Assembly (NCBI GenBank): GCA_902544085.1 | Contig: CACCAP010000004.1 | Span: 32,001-96,000 of the forward strand | Direction of reading: 5' to 3' | From: an uncultured Bacteroidota bacterium | Lineage (GTDB): Bacteria; Bacteroidota; Bacteroidia; Flavobacteriales; Flavobacteriaceae | Length of the DNA: 64,000 nucleotides | Shown here: positions 26,201-32,894 of the stretch, one piece after another | Layout: the number at the start of each line of letters is the position of its first letter | Numbering within the stretch: position 1 is the stretch's first letter | Program-made: the position numbers and the translations under genes | Notes under the pieces: model-generated | What the model saw: only the letters and a program-made list of their open reading frames with translations | The model's database searches: none | Told to the model about the DNA's origin: nothing

Positions 26201-26330
26201 CAACAACGGTGGCTCCTGGTAATGGCAATCCATCAGAATCAGAAACAACTCCTGAAACAGAATTTTGCGCAAAACCAATAAGACCCGTCATCAAAAGTAA
26301 CAAGGAAAAAAGGTTTACTAATTTTTTCAT
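23274..26330 (-). CDS. SusC/RagA-family TonB-linked outer-membrane receptor
   Basis: 1018 residues. Signal peptide (GLIGFAQ cleavage), then a carboxypeptidase-regulatory-like domain (about 24-105), the TonB box DEVVVTG near residue 100, a plug domain with NALQGRVAGLRV and VIDGVPI, and a long 22-strand-type barrel ending in phenylalanine (QLGVNLTF). It imports the ligand captured by SusD using TonB energy. There is no STN signalling domain, so it is not a transducer for an anti-sigma factor. First gene of the pair; a 220-base AT-rich region with a perfect palindrome lies upstream. Codon choice is even and G+C-rich compared with nearby genes, which suggests high expression. Confidence 0.97.
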   Translation of the reverse strand: MKKLVNLFSLLLLMTGLIGFAQNSVSGVVSDSDGLPLPGATVVVQGTAIGVTTDFDGNYSISASEGDVLVFSYVGYVSQSIEVGASATINVSLESSTALDEVVVTGIGAVERQRSVSSIVTIGEEQIEGLAFTNPSNALQGRVAGLRVATISGAPGSPTSIRIRGEGSLTGNNSPLFVIDGVPIVNGSVSAGASNNPGLGILSMINGDDIESITVLKDASSTAAYGNRGSNGVIVITTKKGSAGKVQYNLSSQYGFQNYAVEGREMLTGAQYAELATEMMMNRVPTWDSETAYGWVRRNLPGYQAWEDGGQVDGGWSDLVRVKDAPIQKYNLSASGGDATQNFRISLGYTQQDGTSIGSDYEQVSGSFSYTRKAGKVTLSTSNRVSNALLNGQLEGSAYFGNPQATRYFMRENWASKNPDGSWLVPHPAAAHHTPYLLEENIYKVDNTRAISNSSVSIDIMEGLKIKSVFAMDYNIGSAHEFQNPIEGDGVGEQGYAEQRTSRRFTWSTINSVEYNTTLGNNEHFISAILQQSFQKNKSDAISGSGEQPAAPGLYYLASFPTNRDVSGSFSDWRQLSYTGVLNYSYKDKYIANFTWRNDGSSRFASGYRFGDFFSVGAAWNISAENFLADSSIVNNLKLRVSYGETGDSNIGLNQYQSLFGYSGDYNDSGVVYPTSFGNAIISWEKAEKLDAFVDFGLFNNRLVGSVGYYERNSNDLLQSVPLSLTTGHSSQTQNVGDVVNKGIEVEFDATVVKVGDFSWDLYGNYTTIENEITRLAQTADGEDINLDSFFYANRVGRPIDTWFMRQWGGVDPQTGNAYFIEGGDADAGPVSTERVESWSAANQTFLGNKLPTYQGGIGTRLNYKNLTVDANFVFQGGHKIYEYWATYYMHTGLQALRNYAGAAELMNRWQQPGDITDVPRMQYTYSTTGTGSYWNSRFLSDGDMVRLRDLTVNYRVPGNLVESAGLDAVNVYVKGTNIWTWTKADIEYDPEVPPANGFNNIYVPIPKSWQLGVNLTF

Positions 26331-26550
26331 TTATTATATAATTTTAGTTGAAGTAGTAAATATGTTAAAATTTTGTTAACAAAACAAGTTTTTTTATTTA
26401 AAAAGATTCTCTGTTAAATTTTTGTCAAATCCTCGTTTTTAGTTGTGAAAAAATATTCTTTTAGTTAAATAACCATCAAAAAAATAAATAAAACACATTT
26501 TTTTCAATCATCGAGTGAGGGATTAACAAAAAAATTGGTAAATTTTAGTA
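26331..26550. other. divergent intergenic region between susC and the DUF488 gene
   Basis: 220 bases, the longest gap between protein genes here and about 80% A+T. It must hold promoters for both directions. No strict TAnnTTTG box with a TTG partner was found on either strand; the closest on the susC strand is CATATTTA at 26364-26357. The only striking element is the palindrome at 26371-26384. No small ORF with credible coding character was seen. Confidence 0.6.
26371..26384. promoter_or_regulatory. perfect 14-base palindrome upstream of susC
   Basis: TTTTGTTAACAAAA reads the same on both strands and lies 41-54 bases before the susC start, where a -33 element or operator would be expected. 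AT-rich palindromes arise by chance, but this one has no mismatch. Could be a regulator site or part of the promoter. Confidence 0.35.
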
Positions 26551-26979
26551 ATGAAAACAGGGTTTTTTAAGCAGATTGATGATTCCGCAGCCAAAGGTTT
26601 TATTTCAATTTCATTATACCCTTCCAACAATGACAATGTTTTACTTGAATTCAGGTCGCTAGCTCCAAATTGGAAATTAATGGAAAATCTAAAGTCAAAT
26701 AAAATTTCAGAAGCTACATTTGTAAAAGAATACAAAAAACAACTAAATAATTTGAACGCAAAGTCTATATTTGAACAGATAAATTTTTTAAGCTCTGGAA
26801 ATGAGCCAATTTTAATGACACATGGAAATAAAACTTCTTTTTGCCACCGACACATACTTGCTAAATGGTTTGAAGAAGAGTTGGGAGTTATTGTTGAGGA
26901 ATTTAAAATTGGAAATGTAATCAGGTCTGATGGGTATATGAAAAAAATAACACAAAAAAGTCTTTTTGAAAATGAATAA
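26551..26979 (+). CDS. DUF488-family protein
   Basis: 142 residues. The C-terminal CHRHILAKWFEEELG matches the C-H-R-x2-L-A motif of the DUF488 family, proteins of unknown function sometimes found near DNA-repair genes. No signal peptide or membrane segment. Chosen because ATG 26551 has an A-rich leader and the frame ends by overlapping the nuclease start by 8 bases; the opposite-strand frame of similar length lacks recognisable motifs. The N-terminal part is divergent from the family pattern I know, so the assignment depends on the C-terminal motif. Confidence 0.65.
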   Translation: MKTGFFKQIDDSAAKGFISISLYPSNNDNVLLEFRSLAPNWKLMENLKSNKISEATFVKEYKKQLNNLNAKSIFEQINFLSSGNEPILMTHGNKTSFCHRHILAKWFEEELGVIVEEFKIGNVIRSDGYMKKITQKSLFENE

Positions 26980-27598
26980 ATTAACACTTATATTCTTATT
27001 AATTTTTCTGTCATGCAGTGACGGAACCAATAACGGAACTGATGAAAAAGAACCTCCACGAGAGCTAAGGTCTGAGGTTATTGTTGAAAATAACGTTTTT
27101 AAAGTTTCATATAATGAATTTTTAGAACAAGCAAACTGGATTGAGTATGAGGTTAGACAAATAACAAAAGCTTGTGATCGTTCAGGAATGAATTGGTATA
27201 CGGAGGCAACTGTACATACGTCTGACGAGGCAGATTATAGAAACAATGAGTGGGATAGAGCTCACTTGGCACCTGCTGGAGCATTCACTGACTCGTGCGA
27301 AAATTTGTATCAGACGTTTTCTTTCCTAAATTGTACACTTCAGTTGGATGTTTTAAATCAAGGAGAGTGGGCTCAGCTAGAATCTCAGGTAAGATCCTGG
27401 GCAAATCAATATGGTACATTGGATGTAAGAATTGAGCTTGCTTTCTCTAGTACTAGTTTAGTTCTTCAAACTGGAGCTACAGTTCCAGATGGTTATTACA
27501 AATTTATTACATTTCCGGATGGATCCGAAAGATGTTTCTTTTTTGAAAATTTACCAACAACAATGAATTGGGATGAATATGAAATTACTTGTAATTGA
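26972..27598 (+). CDS. DNA/RNA non-specific endonuclease, lipoprotein (NUC1 family)
   Basis: 208 residues from ATG 26972; a TTG at 26966 is less likely. The lipobox LIFLSC gives a predicted lipoprotein anchored in the envelope. WDRAHLAPAGAF (about residues 94-105) corresponds to the DRGH active site of the beta-beta-alpha-metal nucleases, with alanine replacing the usual glycine, and the metal-binding asparagine would lie in FLNCTLQLDVLNQGEW. The family degrades DNA and RNA non-specifically, here probably outside the cytoplasm for nutrient or phosphate scavenging. The 3' end overlaps the convergent nth gene by 14 bases. Confidence 0.85.
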   Translation: MNKLTLIFLLIFLSCSDGTNNGTDEKEPPRELRSEVIVENNVFKVSYNEFLEQANWIEYEVRQITKACDRSGMNWYTEATVHTSDEADYRNNEWDRAHLAPAGAFTDSCENLYQTFSFLNCTLQLDVLNQGEWAQLESQVRSWANQYGTLDVRIELAFSSTSLVLQTGATVPDGYYKFITFPDGSERCFFFENLPTTMNWDEYEITCN

Positions 27599-28235
27599 GT
27601 TTATTAAGTATTGATTTTCTTCCAATTTTTTTCATGATAATGTCATTACTTAGATTCCAACCTCGTGCAGGGGAAAAGCTTCTTCCATAAAGTATTATCT
27701 GAATATGTAATTTATTCCAAAGATTTTTAGGGAATAGTCTCTTGGCATCGCACTCAGTTTTTTGAACACTTTTACCACTAGAAAACCCCCATCGAAACAT
27801 TAATCTATGAATGTGGGTGTCAACAGGAAATGCGGGAATACCAAATGCTTGAGATACAACAACACTAGCAGTTTTGTGTCCTACTGACGGTAGTTTTTCA
27901 AGTTCATTGATGTCTCTTGGAACTTTTCCATCAAATTTATCAATCAAAATTTTTGATAACCCATGTATTCCCTTTGATTTCATTGGTGAAAGTCCTACGG
28001 GTTTAATAATATTTCTTATTTCGTCAACTGAAAGTTTTATCATATCATATGGGTTATCAGCTTTGGCAAAAAGTATTGGTGTGATTTTATTGACTCCCTT
28101 ATCTGTGCTTTGAGCTGAAAGAAGTACAGCAATTAAAAGTGTGTAGGGGTCTTTATGGTCGAGCGGAATATCAATTTTAGGATATAAATCTTCCAATGTT
28201 TTAATTACAAATTTTACTTTTTCTTTTTTTGTCAT
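27585..28235 (-). CDS. nth: endonuclease III-like DNA glycosylase lacking the Fe-S cluster
   Basis: 216 residues from ATG 28235; a 13-residue upstream extension to 28274 is poorly conserved and would overlap bcp. The helix-hairpin-helix LPSVGHKTA carries the catalytic lysine (about residue 117) and VDTHIHR the catalytic aspartate (about 135). The enzyme removes oxidised pyrimidines and nicks abasic sites. The C-terminal C-x6-C-x2-C-x5-C cluster of the E. coli enzyme is absent: the segment reads GRSFSPARGWNLSNDIIMKK with no cysteine. Divergent from bcp with a 31-base spacer. Confidence 0.93.
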   Translation of the reverse strand: MTKKEKVKFVIKTLEDLYPKIDIPLDHKDPYTLLIAVLLSAQSTDKGVNKITPILFAKADNPYDMIKLSVDEIRNIIKPVGLSPMKSKGIHGLSKILIDKFDGKVPRDINELEKLPSVGHKTASVVVSQAFGIPAFPVDTHIHRLMFRWGFSSGKSVQKTECDAKRLFPKNLWNKLHIQIILYGRSFSPARGWNLSNDIIMKKIGRKSILNKLNYK

Positions 28236-28266
28236 TTTCGTAAATTTATAGATAAAATTTAAAAAA

Positions 28267-28722
28267 ATGAACACACTTAAGGTCGGAGATAAAATCCCAT
28301 CATTTGAATGCTTTGATGATAAGGAGAATTTAGTTAAAAGTGAAAACTTTAAAGGTCATAAACTTATTATTTTCTTTTATCCAAGAGCAAATACTCCAGG
28401 ATGTACTGCTGAAGCATGTAATATTTCTGAAAACTATGAGAATCTAACCAATGCTGGATACAAGATTGTAGGTGTTAGCGGAGATAAAGTAAAAACCCAG
28501 AACAATTTCTCCTCAAAATATGGATTTCAGTACCCATTGCTTGCTGACGAAAACAAAAATATCATTAAATTATTTGGTGTCTGGGGTCCAAAAAAATTCA
28601 GAGGCAAAGAGTATGATGGGATCCACAGAAAAACATTTATTTTTGATGAAAATTCAGTCGTGACACATGTTTTTGATAAGGTTGATACAAAAAATCACTC
28701 TGATCAAATCTTATCACTGTAG
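28267..28722 (+). CDS. bcp: thioredoxin-dependent thiol peroxidase (Bcp/PrxQ)
   Basis: 151 residues. YPRANTPGCTAEAC at residues 39-51 contains the peroxidatic cysteine C46 and the resolving cysteine C51 five residues later, the atypical two-cysteine arrangement of PrxQ. It reduces hydrogen peroxide and alkyl hydroperoxides using thioredoxin. Divergently transcribed from nth, so an oxidative-damage repair gene and a peroxide-removal gene share one short promoter region. The 3' end overlaps the next convergent gene by 9 bases. Confidence 0.95.
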   Translation: MNTLKVGDKIPSFECFDDKENLVKSENFKGHKLIIFFYPRANTPGCTAEACNISENYENLTNAGYKIVGVSGDKVKTQNNFSSKYGFQYPLLADENKNIIKLFGVWGPKKFRGKEYDGIHRKTFIFDENSVVTHVFDKVDTKNHSDQILSL

Positions 28723-30147
28723 TTGTTTAATACCAAAAAGTTTTTTTTCCTTTATAAGATCAGAAACATTTTCTGGTAAACTGCTTTCCCAACCCTTTTG
28801 ATTTGATTGTATCTTTTTGAGTACATCCCACGAAAAAATTGACAAGTAAGTTCTATTATAATCGGATATATCTAAAATCCTGAGATTTTTGACAAAATAC
28901 TTGTATAGATTTTTCATACTTCCTGAAACAACTAGATTTGAACTGTCAATTATTTTGTTTTTTTGAAGCATTGGATAGAGCAAGATTGTTATGTTTTTTG
29001 TAAATAGTTTGGAAAAAGCCTCTAATATGCCTCCCTCCAAATCCGTATAGTAATTTTCATCAAAAACTTTAATCAGGTTATCTACACCCATTGTTAAAAA
29101 AACCTTTTTGTCAGTATACTTTGAAAAATATTCAGATAGTTTGTAATATTCTTGGAAATTGGTAATCATTACAGTTTTACCCATTGAACAAAGAAGTTTC
29201 GCTCGGTCAAGAAAATCTTGTTCATCCAATTCGCCCTGTGATGTAAGATTGGAAAGTGTTATTTCAAAAATTGAAATTGTATTCTTGTCTGTAAATTTTT
29301 TATCATTTTTAATCAATTGTAGCGACTTCTCATACATATCCTCATTAACTTTTGTGACAGGTCTGAAACTCCCTCTTATGGTTAAAATATTCTTTTTATA
29401 CAATTCTGCTGCTGGTAAAATATTTTTTCCATCAGGTCCAAACATAACAGCCTGGGTCATGCCATTTTTGATTAACTCAAGACTTAGTAGTCTGTTATCA
29501 ACATCCTTGAAAAGAGGGCCAGAAAAATTAATTGTATCAATTTCAATAGTAGTTGGATCAATATGATCATACAAATACCTAATTAGTGATCTTGGCTTGT
29601 TGTGTTTATAATAGGCTCCGTATATCAAATTGACCCCCATCAGTCCAAGAATTTCTTGTTGTGCTTTGGCTTCTGGCAAATGAAATCTTACATGTAATTT
29701 AATCTCGCTGTATTCAGCCTTACTATCAGTTTGGAATTTAATACCCATCCAACCATGGCCTTTATACTTTTTTGCAAAATCAATCGTTGCCACCGTGTTA
29801 GCAAAAGAAAAAAACATTTTTTCAGTATGAGTAGCCCTATCAACTCTCGACTCTAAAAGATTAATTTCATGATTCAACATTTTTGTAAGTCTCGATTGGG
29901 TGACATATCTCAGATCATTTTCAATTCCATAAATTGCATCACTGAACCCTTTATCATATGCACTCATTGTTTTTGCTATAGTTCCAGATGCACCTCCGGC
30001 ACGAAAAAAATGTCTTGCAACCTCTTGACCAGCACCTATTTCAGAGAATGTGCCGTAAATATTTTCGTTTAAGTTTATCCTAAGTGCTTTATCTTTTGTC
30101 GATAAAATATTTTCAAATTCTCTATCTCCTTTTAATTTTACGGCCAT
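28714..30147 (-). CDS. conserved protein of unknown function, 477 aa
   Basis: I do not recognise a catalytic domain. The protein looks soluble, without signal peptide or clear membrane span. Conserved-looking blocks include INLNENIYGTFSEIGAGQEV near residue 25, FFRAGGASGTIAKTMSAYDK near 47, LLGVNLIYG-like (here LMGVNLIYGAYY) near 175 and MFGPDGKNILPAAELY near 240. Homologues in flavobacteria are sometimes labelled TonB-dependent receptor, which the sequence does not support because there is no plug or barrel. It stands alone on the minus strand. A TAAATTTG box at 30173-30166 could be its promoter. Confidence 0.8.
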   Translation of the reverse strand: MAVKLKGDREFENILSTKDKALRINLNENIYGTFSEIGAGQEVARHFFRAGGASGTIAKTMSAYDKGFSDAIYGIENDLRYVTQSRLTKMLNHEINLLESRVDRATHTEKMFFSFANTVATIDFAKKYKGHGWMGIKFQTDSKAEYSEIKLHVRFHLPEAKAQQEILGLMGVNLIYGAYYKHNKPRSLIRYLYDHIDPTTIEIDTINFSGPLFKDVDNRLLSLELIKNGMTQAVMFGPDGKNILPAAELYKKNILTIRGSFRPVTKVNEDMYEKSLQLIKNDKKFTDKNTISIFEITLSNLTSQGELDEQDFLDRAKLLCSMGKTVMITNFQEYYKLSEYFSKYTDKKVFLTMGVDNLIKVFDENYYTDLEGGILEAFSKLFTKNITILLYPMLQKNKIIDSSNLVVSGSMKNLYKYFVKNLRILDISDYNRTYLSIFSWDVLKKIQSNQKGWESSLPENVSDLIKEKKLFGIKQLQ

Positions 30148-30222
30148 TTATTCTGTTATTTCCTACAAATTTAATAACTATTGTTCATTACTCGTCATAA
30201 AAAAATTAAATTTGATTACTCT

Positions 30223-30987
30223 ATGAAAATTATTTTTTTAGGTACTGGAACTAGCACTGGAATACCATCCATTGGTTTAAATTATCCAGTTTGCTCAAGT
30301 AAAGATTTTAGAGACAAAAGATTACGATCATCCATTTTAATAAACCATAACAAAAAAAATATTGTAATTGATTGCGGTCCTGATTTCAGACAACAACTTT
30401 TGACTAACAATATCACCAAAGTTGATTCTATATTATTTACCCACGAGCATGCTGACCACACTGCAGGTTTAGACGATGTTAGGCCAATATCCTTTAAAAA
30501 TGGTAAAATTCCTATATATGCTCATGATAGAGTTTTGAAAAATTTAAAACATCGCTTTTTATATCTGTTTGAAAAACAGAATGATTATGCTGGTGATATA
30601 CACCTAATTCCCAATACAGTTTATGAAAATGAAGCATTTAATCTTCATGATTTTACAGTCAAACCTATTTCATATTCTCACCATAAATTACAAGTTTTTG
30701 GATACAGAATTAATGATTTTGCATACATAACAGATCTAAAAAAAATTGACAAATCAGAGAAAAATAAGCTTTTGAATTTGGATTGTTTAGTTTTAAATGC
30801 TTTAAGGCATCACACGCATTACTCACATATTAATTTAGAGGAAGCATTGCAAATTATTCATGAAATTAAACCAAAAAAGACATATTTGACGCACATAGCT
30901 CCACAAATGGGATTTCATAGTGATACTGAAAAGTTGTTACCAAAATCAGTATTTCTTGCCTATGACGGGTTGGAAATTAAAATTTAG
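30223..30987 (+). CDS. metallo-beta-lactamase-fold hydrolase (PhnP-like)
   Basis: 254 residues from ATG 30223; an upstream TTG at 30181 adds 14 unlikely residues. FLGTGTSTGIPSIG opens the protein as in PhnP and related phosphodiesterases, and FTHEHADHTAGLDD (about residues 76-89) is the HxHxDH zinc motif. YSHHKLQ and LTHIAPQMGFH supply further ligands. The family includes cyclic phosphodiesterases and lipoate/octanoate-related hydrolases; the substrate here is not known. A 4-base TTAG at the end is shared with the stop of the convergent esterase. Confidence 0.9.
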   Translation: MKIIFLGTGTSTGIPSIGLNYPVCSSKDFRDKRLRSSILINHNKKNIVIDCGPDFRQQLLTNNITKVDSILFTHEHADHTAGLDDVRPISFKNGKIPIYAHDRVLKNLKHRFLYLFEKQNDYAGDIHLIPNTVYENEAFNLHDFTVKPISYSHHKLQVFGYRINDFAYITDLKKIDKSEKNKLLNLDCLVLNALRHHTHYSHINLEEALQIIHEIKPKKTYLTHIAPQMGFHSDTEKLLPKSVFLAYDGLEIKI

Positions 30988-31613
30988 ATTTTTTCTATTA
31001 ACCATCTCATCATTGATTCTAAATTTTCTTGATTTATTCCATGACCTTGTTCAAAGCTTTCAAATTTAAAGTCAATATTGTTTTCTTTATAAAAATTTAA
31101 TGACTCTTTGCATGTTTCATAGTCGATTAAATTATCGTTTGTCCCATGTGATATATAAATATTTGTCTTTGGGATTAAACTTGTTTTTTTCATGATTTTT
31201 TCATCTATAACACCACTTATAGCCATAATATTTTTTATTTTCTCTGGATATGAAAATGATATTGCGTGTGATAAAATTGCACCTTGACTAAACCCAATTA
31301 GCGTAATATTTTCAGCGTCAATATTTTCATTCTTTGATAAATTATCGATAAACTGATATAATTCGTCTCTTACAAAAGCTGCAGCTTTGTGATCATAAAA
31401 CTTGTTATTGCCATTGAGATAAATATCATACCAAGCGTAAGCATCATTAAATAATTTTAAAGGTGCCCTTAATGAGATTACATGGGTATTATTTGGAAAA
31501 TAATCAATCAATGAAAATAAATCTCTCTCATTACTTCCATATCCATGAATAAGTAAAATTAAGGGGGAATTTATTTTTTTAGATTTTCTTTCAATAAAAA
31601 AAAACTCACTCAT
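30984..31613 (-). CDS. alpha/beta hydrolase, phospholipase/carboxylesterase type
   Basis: 209 residues from ATG 31613; the preceding codon is TTG. LLIHGYGSNERD near residue 22 forms the oxyanion region, GFSQG near 107 holds the nucleophile serine, SHGTND near 160 the aspartate, and FEQGHGI the histidine, giving a complete triad. Size and motif order match the small bacterial carboxylesterase/lysophospholipase group. It overlaps the upstream dihydroorotase-like gene by 8 bases and so is likely co-translated. Substrate unknown. Confidence 0.88.
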   Translation of the reverse strand: MSEFFFIERKSKKINSPLILLIHGYGSNERDLFSLIDYFPNNTHVISLRAPLKLFNDAYAWYDIYLNGNNKFYDHKAAAFVRDELYQFIDNLSKNENIDAENITLIGFSQGAILSHAISFSYPEKIKNIMAISGVIDEKIMKKTSLIPKTNIYISHGTNDNLIDYETCKESLNFYKENNIDFKFESFEQGHGINQENLESMMRWLIEKI

Positions 31614-32859
31614 CAATAACTACAGATCCATTATTGACAACACCGTAAACATGTCCTTTAATTTCAGAGTTGATAAAAGATGCATTTTTAGACTTAGACC
31701 TAACATTGTTTTTTGTAAAAATGTATTTAGTTTTTGGATTAAATAGAGTCAAACATGCCTTTGATCCTAAATCAATTGCATCATTTTTTATTCCAAACAA
31801 CTCTCTTTTTCTTGTTAAAATTTCAATTACTTTCTCAGTCTTATACAACGAATTTAAACCACCAAAAATTGATTCTAAACCAGTAGCCCCAAATAGGGAA
31901 TTTTTAAAGTCTGTTTTTTTGTTGTCGATATCAATTGGAGAGTGATCTGAAGTACAAAAATCAATAACTCCCTCTGACAGAGCTTTAACCAAAATTAGCC
32001 TGTCCTCTTCTGAACGAATTGGCGGTAGAACTTTAAATCTAGTATCAAAATTTTTTAGTTTTTTTTCATTGAAAAATAAATTATTAATAGAAACACTAGT
32101 AATGATTTGAAGGCCTTTTTGTTTTGCATTTTTAATCAATTCAACCGATTTACTGGTTGAAATTGTTGGTATAAAAAGTTTTCCTCCTGTATACTCTAAA
32201 ATTTTTAAATCACGCTCTAGTATTATTTCTTCTGATAAAGATGGAATGCCCTCTAATCCGTAAAGTGTGCTTATTTCACCTTCATTCATTTGCCCATCTT
32301 TACAAATTGATTTTTCGAATGGGAATGTCATGATTAGACCATCAAAATGTTGGACATATTGTAGTGCAGTTTTTAAAAGATTAGGGTTTTTTACTGACAT
32401 TTTATAATCATAAAAACCAACTGCACCACTATCAAACATTTCTCGCAATTCAGCCATTTCAGATCCCTCACTTTTAAGTGTTAGGGCACCAAGGGGATGA
32501 ATTTTTAACGCTTTGTTCTTGTTTTTACTTTTAACATAAATAACATCAGCCTTGGAGTCAATAACAGGAAGTGTGTTGGAATTTAAAATAATATCGGTGA
32601 ATCCTGAAAGACATGCAGTGAGTGAACCATTTTCAATCGTTTCTCTTTCTTCAAGTCCAGGTTCTCCAAAAGATACACTAGTATCCAACCATCCTTGAGA
32701 AACATGAAGATTTTCAAGATTTATTTCTTGTACAGATTTTTTTACAATGCAGTCAGCAATCTCTTGAATTTTACCCTGATTAATGAAAATATCTTTTGTT
32801 TTGCCATTAAATTTACTGCTGGCATCGATGATTTTTGCAGATTTGATTAGTATTGACAT
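31606..32859 (-). CDS. dihydroorotase homologue with degenerate metal site
   Basis: 417 residues from ATG 32859; a TTG at 32880 is less likely. The overall pattern is of amidohydrolases of the dihydroorotase type: FGEPGLEERETI, HPLGALT and TSDHSPID align with the family's REPG, HPIGA and DHAP motifs. The usual D-x-H-x-H before REPG is replaced by DTSVSFGEPG, and the HH of the later metal ligand is replaced by SINNLFF. So the zinc-binding histidines are largely lost and catalysis is doubtful. Such proteins are known as non-catalytic PyrC-like partners of aspartate transcarbamoylase in some bacteria, and the same form seems common in flavobacteria. A TATATTTG box lies 19-26 bases upstream. Confidence 0.85.
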   Translation of the reverse strand: MSILIKSAKIIDASSKFNGKTKDIFINQGKIQEIADCIVKKSVQEINLENLHVSQGWLDTSVSFGEPGLEERETIENGSLTACLSGFTDIILNSNTLPVIDSKADVIYVKSKNKNKALKIHPLGALTLKSEGSEMAELREMFDSGAVGFYDYKMSVKNPNLLKTALQYVQHFDGLIMTFPFEKSICKDGQMNEGEISTLYGLEGIPSLSEEIILERDLKILEYTGGKLFIPTISTSKSVELIKNAKQKGLQIITSVSINNLFFNEKKLKNFDTRFKVLPPIRSEEDRLILVKALSEGVIDFCTSDHSPIDIDNKKTDFKNSLFGATGLESIFGGLNSLYKTEKVIEILTRKRELFGIKNDAIDLGSKACLTLFNPKTKYIFTKNNVRSKSKNASFINSEIKGHVYGVVNNGSVVIDE

Positions 32860-32877
32860 ACGGAAGTCAATTTCACG

Positions 32878-32885
32878 CAAATATA
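32878..32885 (-). promoter_or_regulatory. candidate -7 box TATATTTG for the dihydroorotase-like gene
   Basis: A full match to TAnnTTTG on the minus strand ends 19 bases before ATG 32859, giving a leader of about a dozen bases. No TTG is found at the expected -33 distance, so support is limited to one box. Confidence 0.4.
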
Positions 32886-32894
32886 ATTTTTATT

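Noticed and set aside
26523..26987. Minus-strand frame opposite the DUF488 gene
   Set aside because: Similar length, but no recognised motif, whereas the plus-strand frame has the CHRH-LA motif and overlaps the next gene in the normal way.
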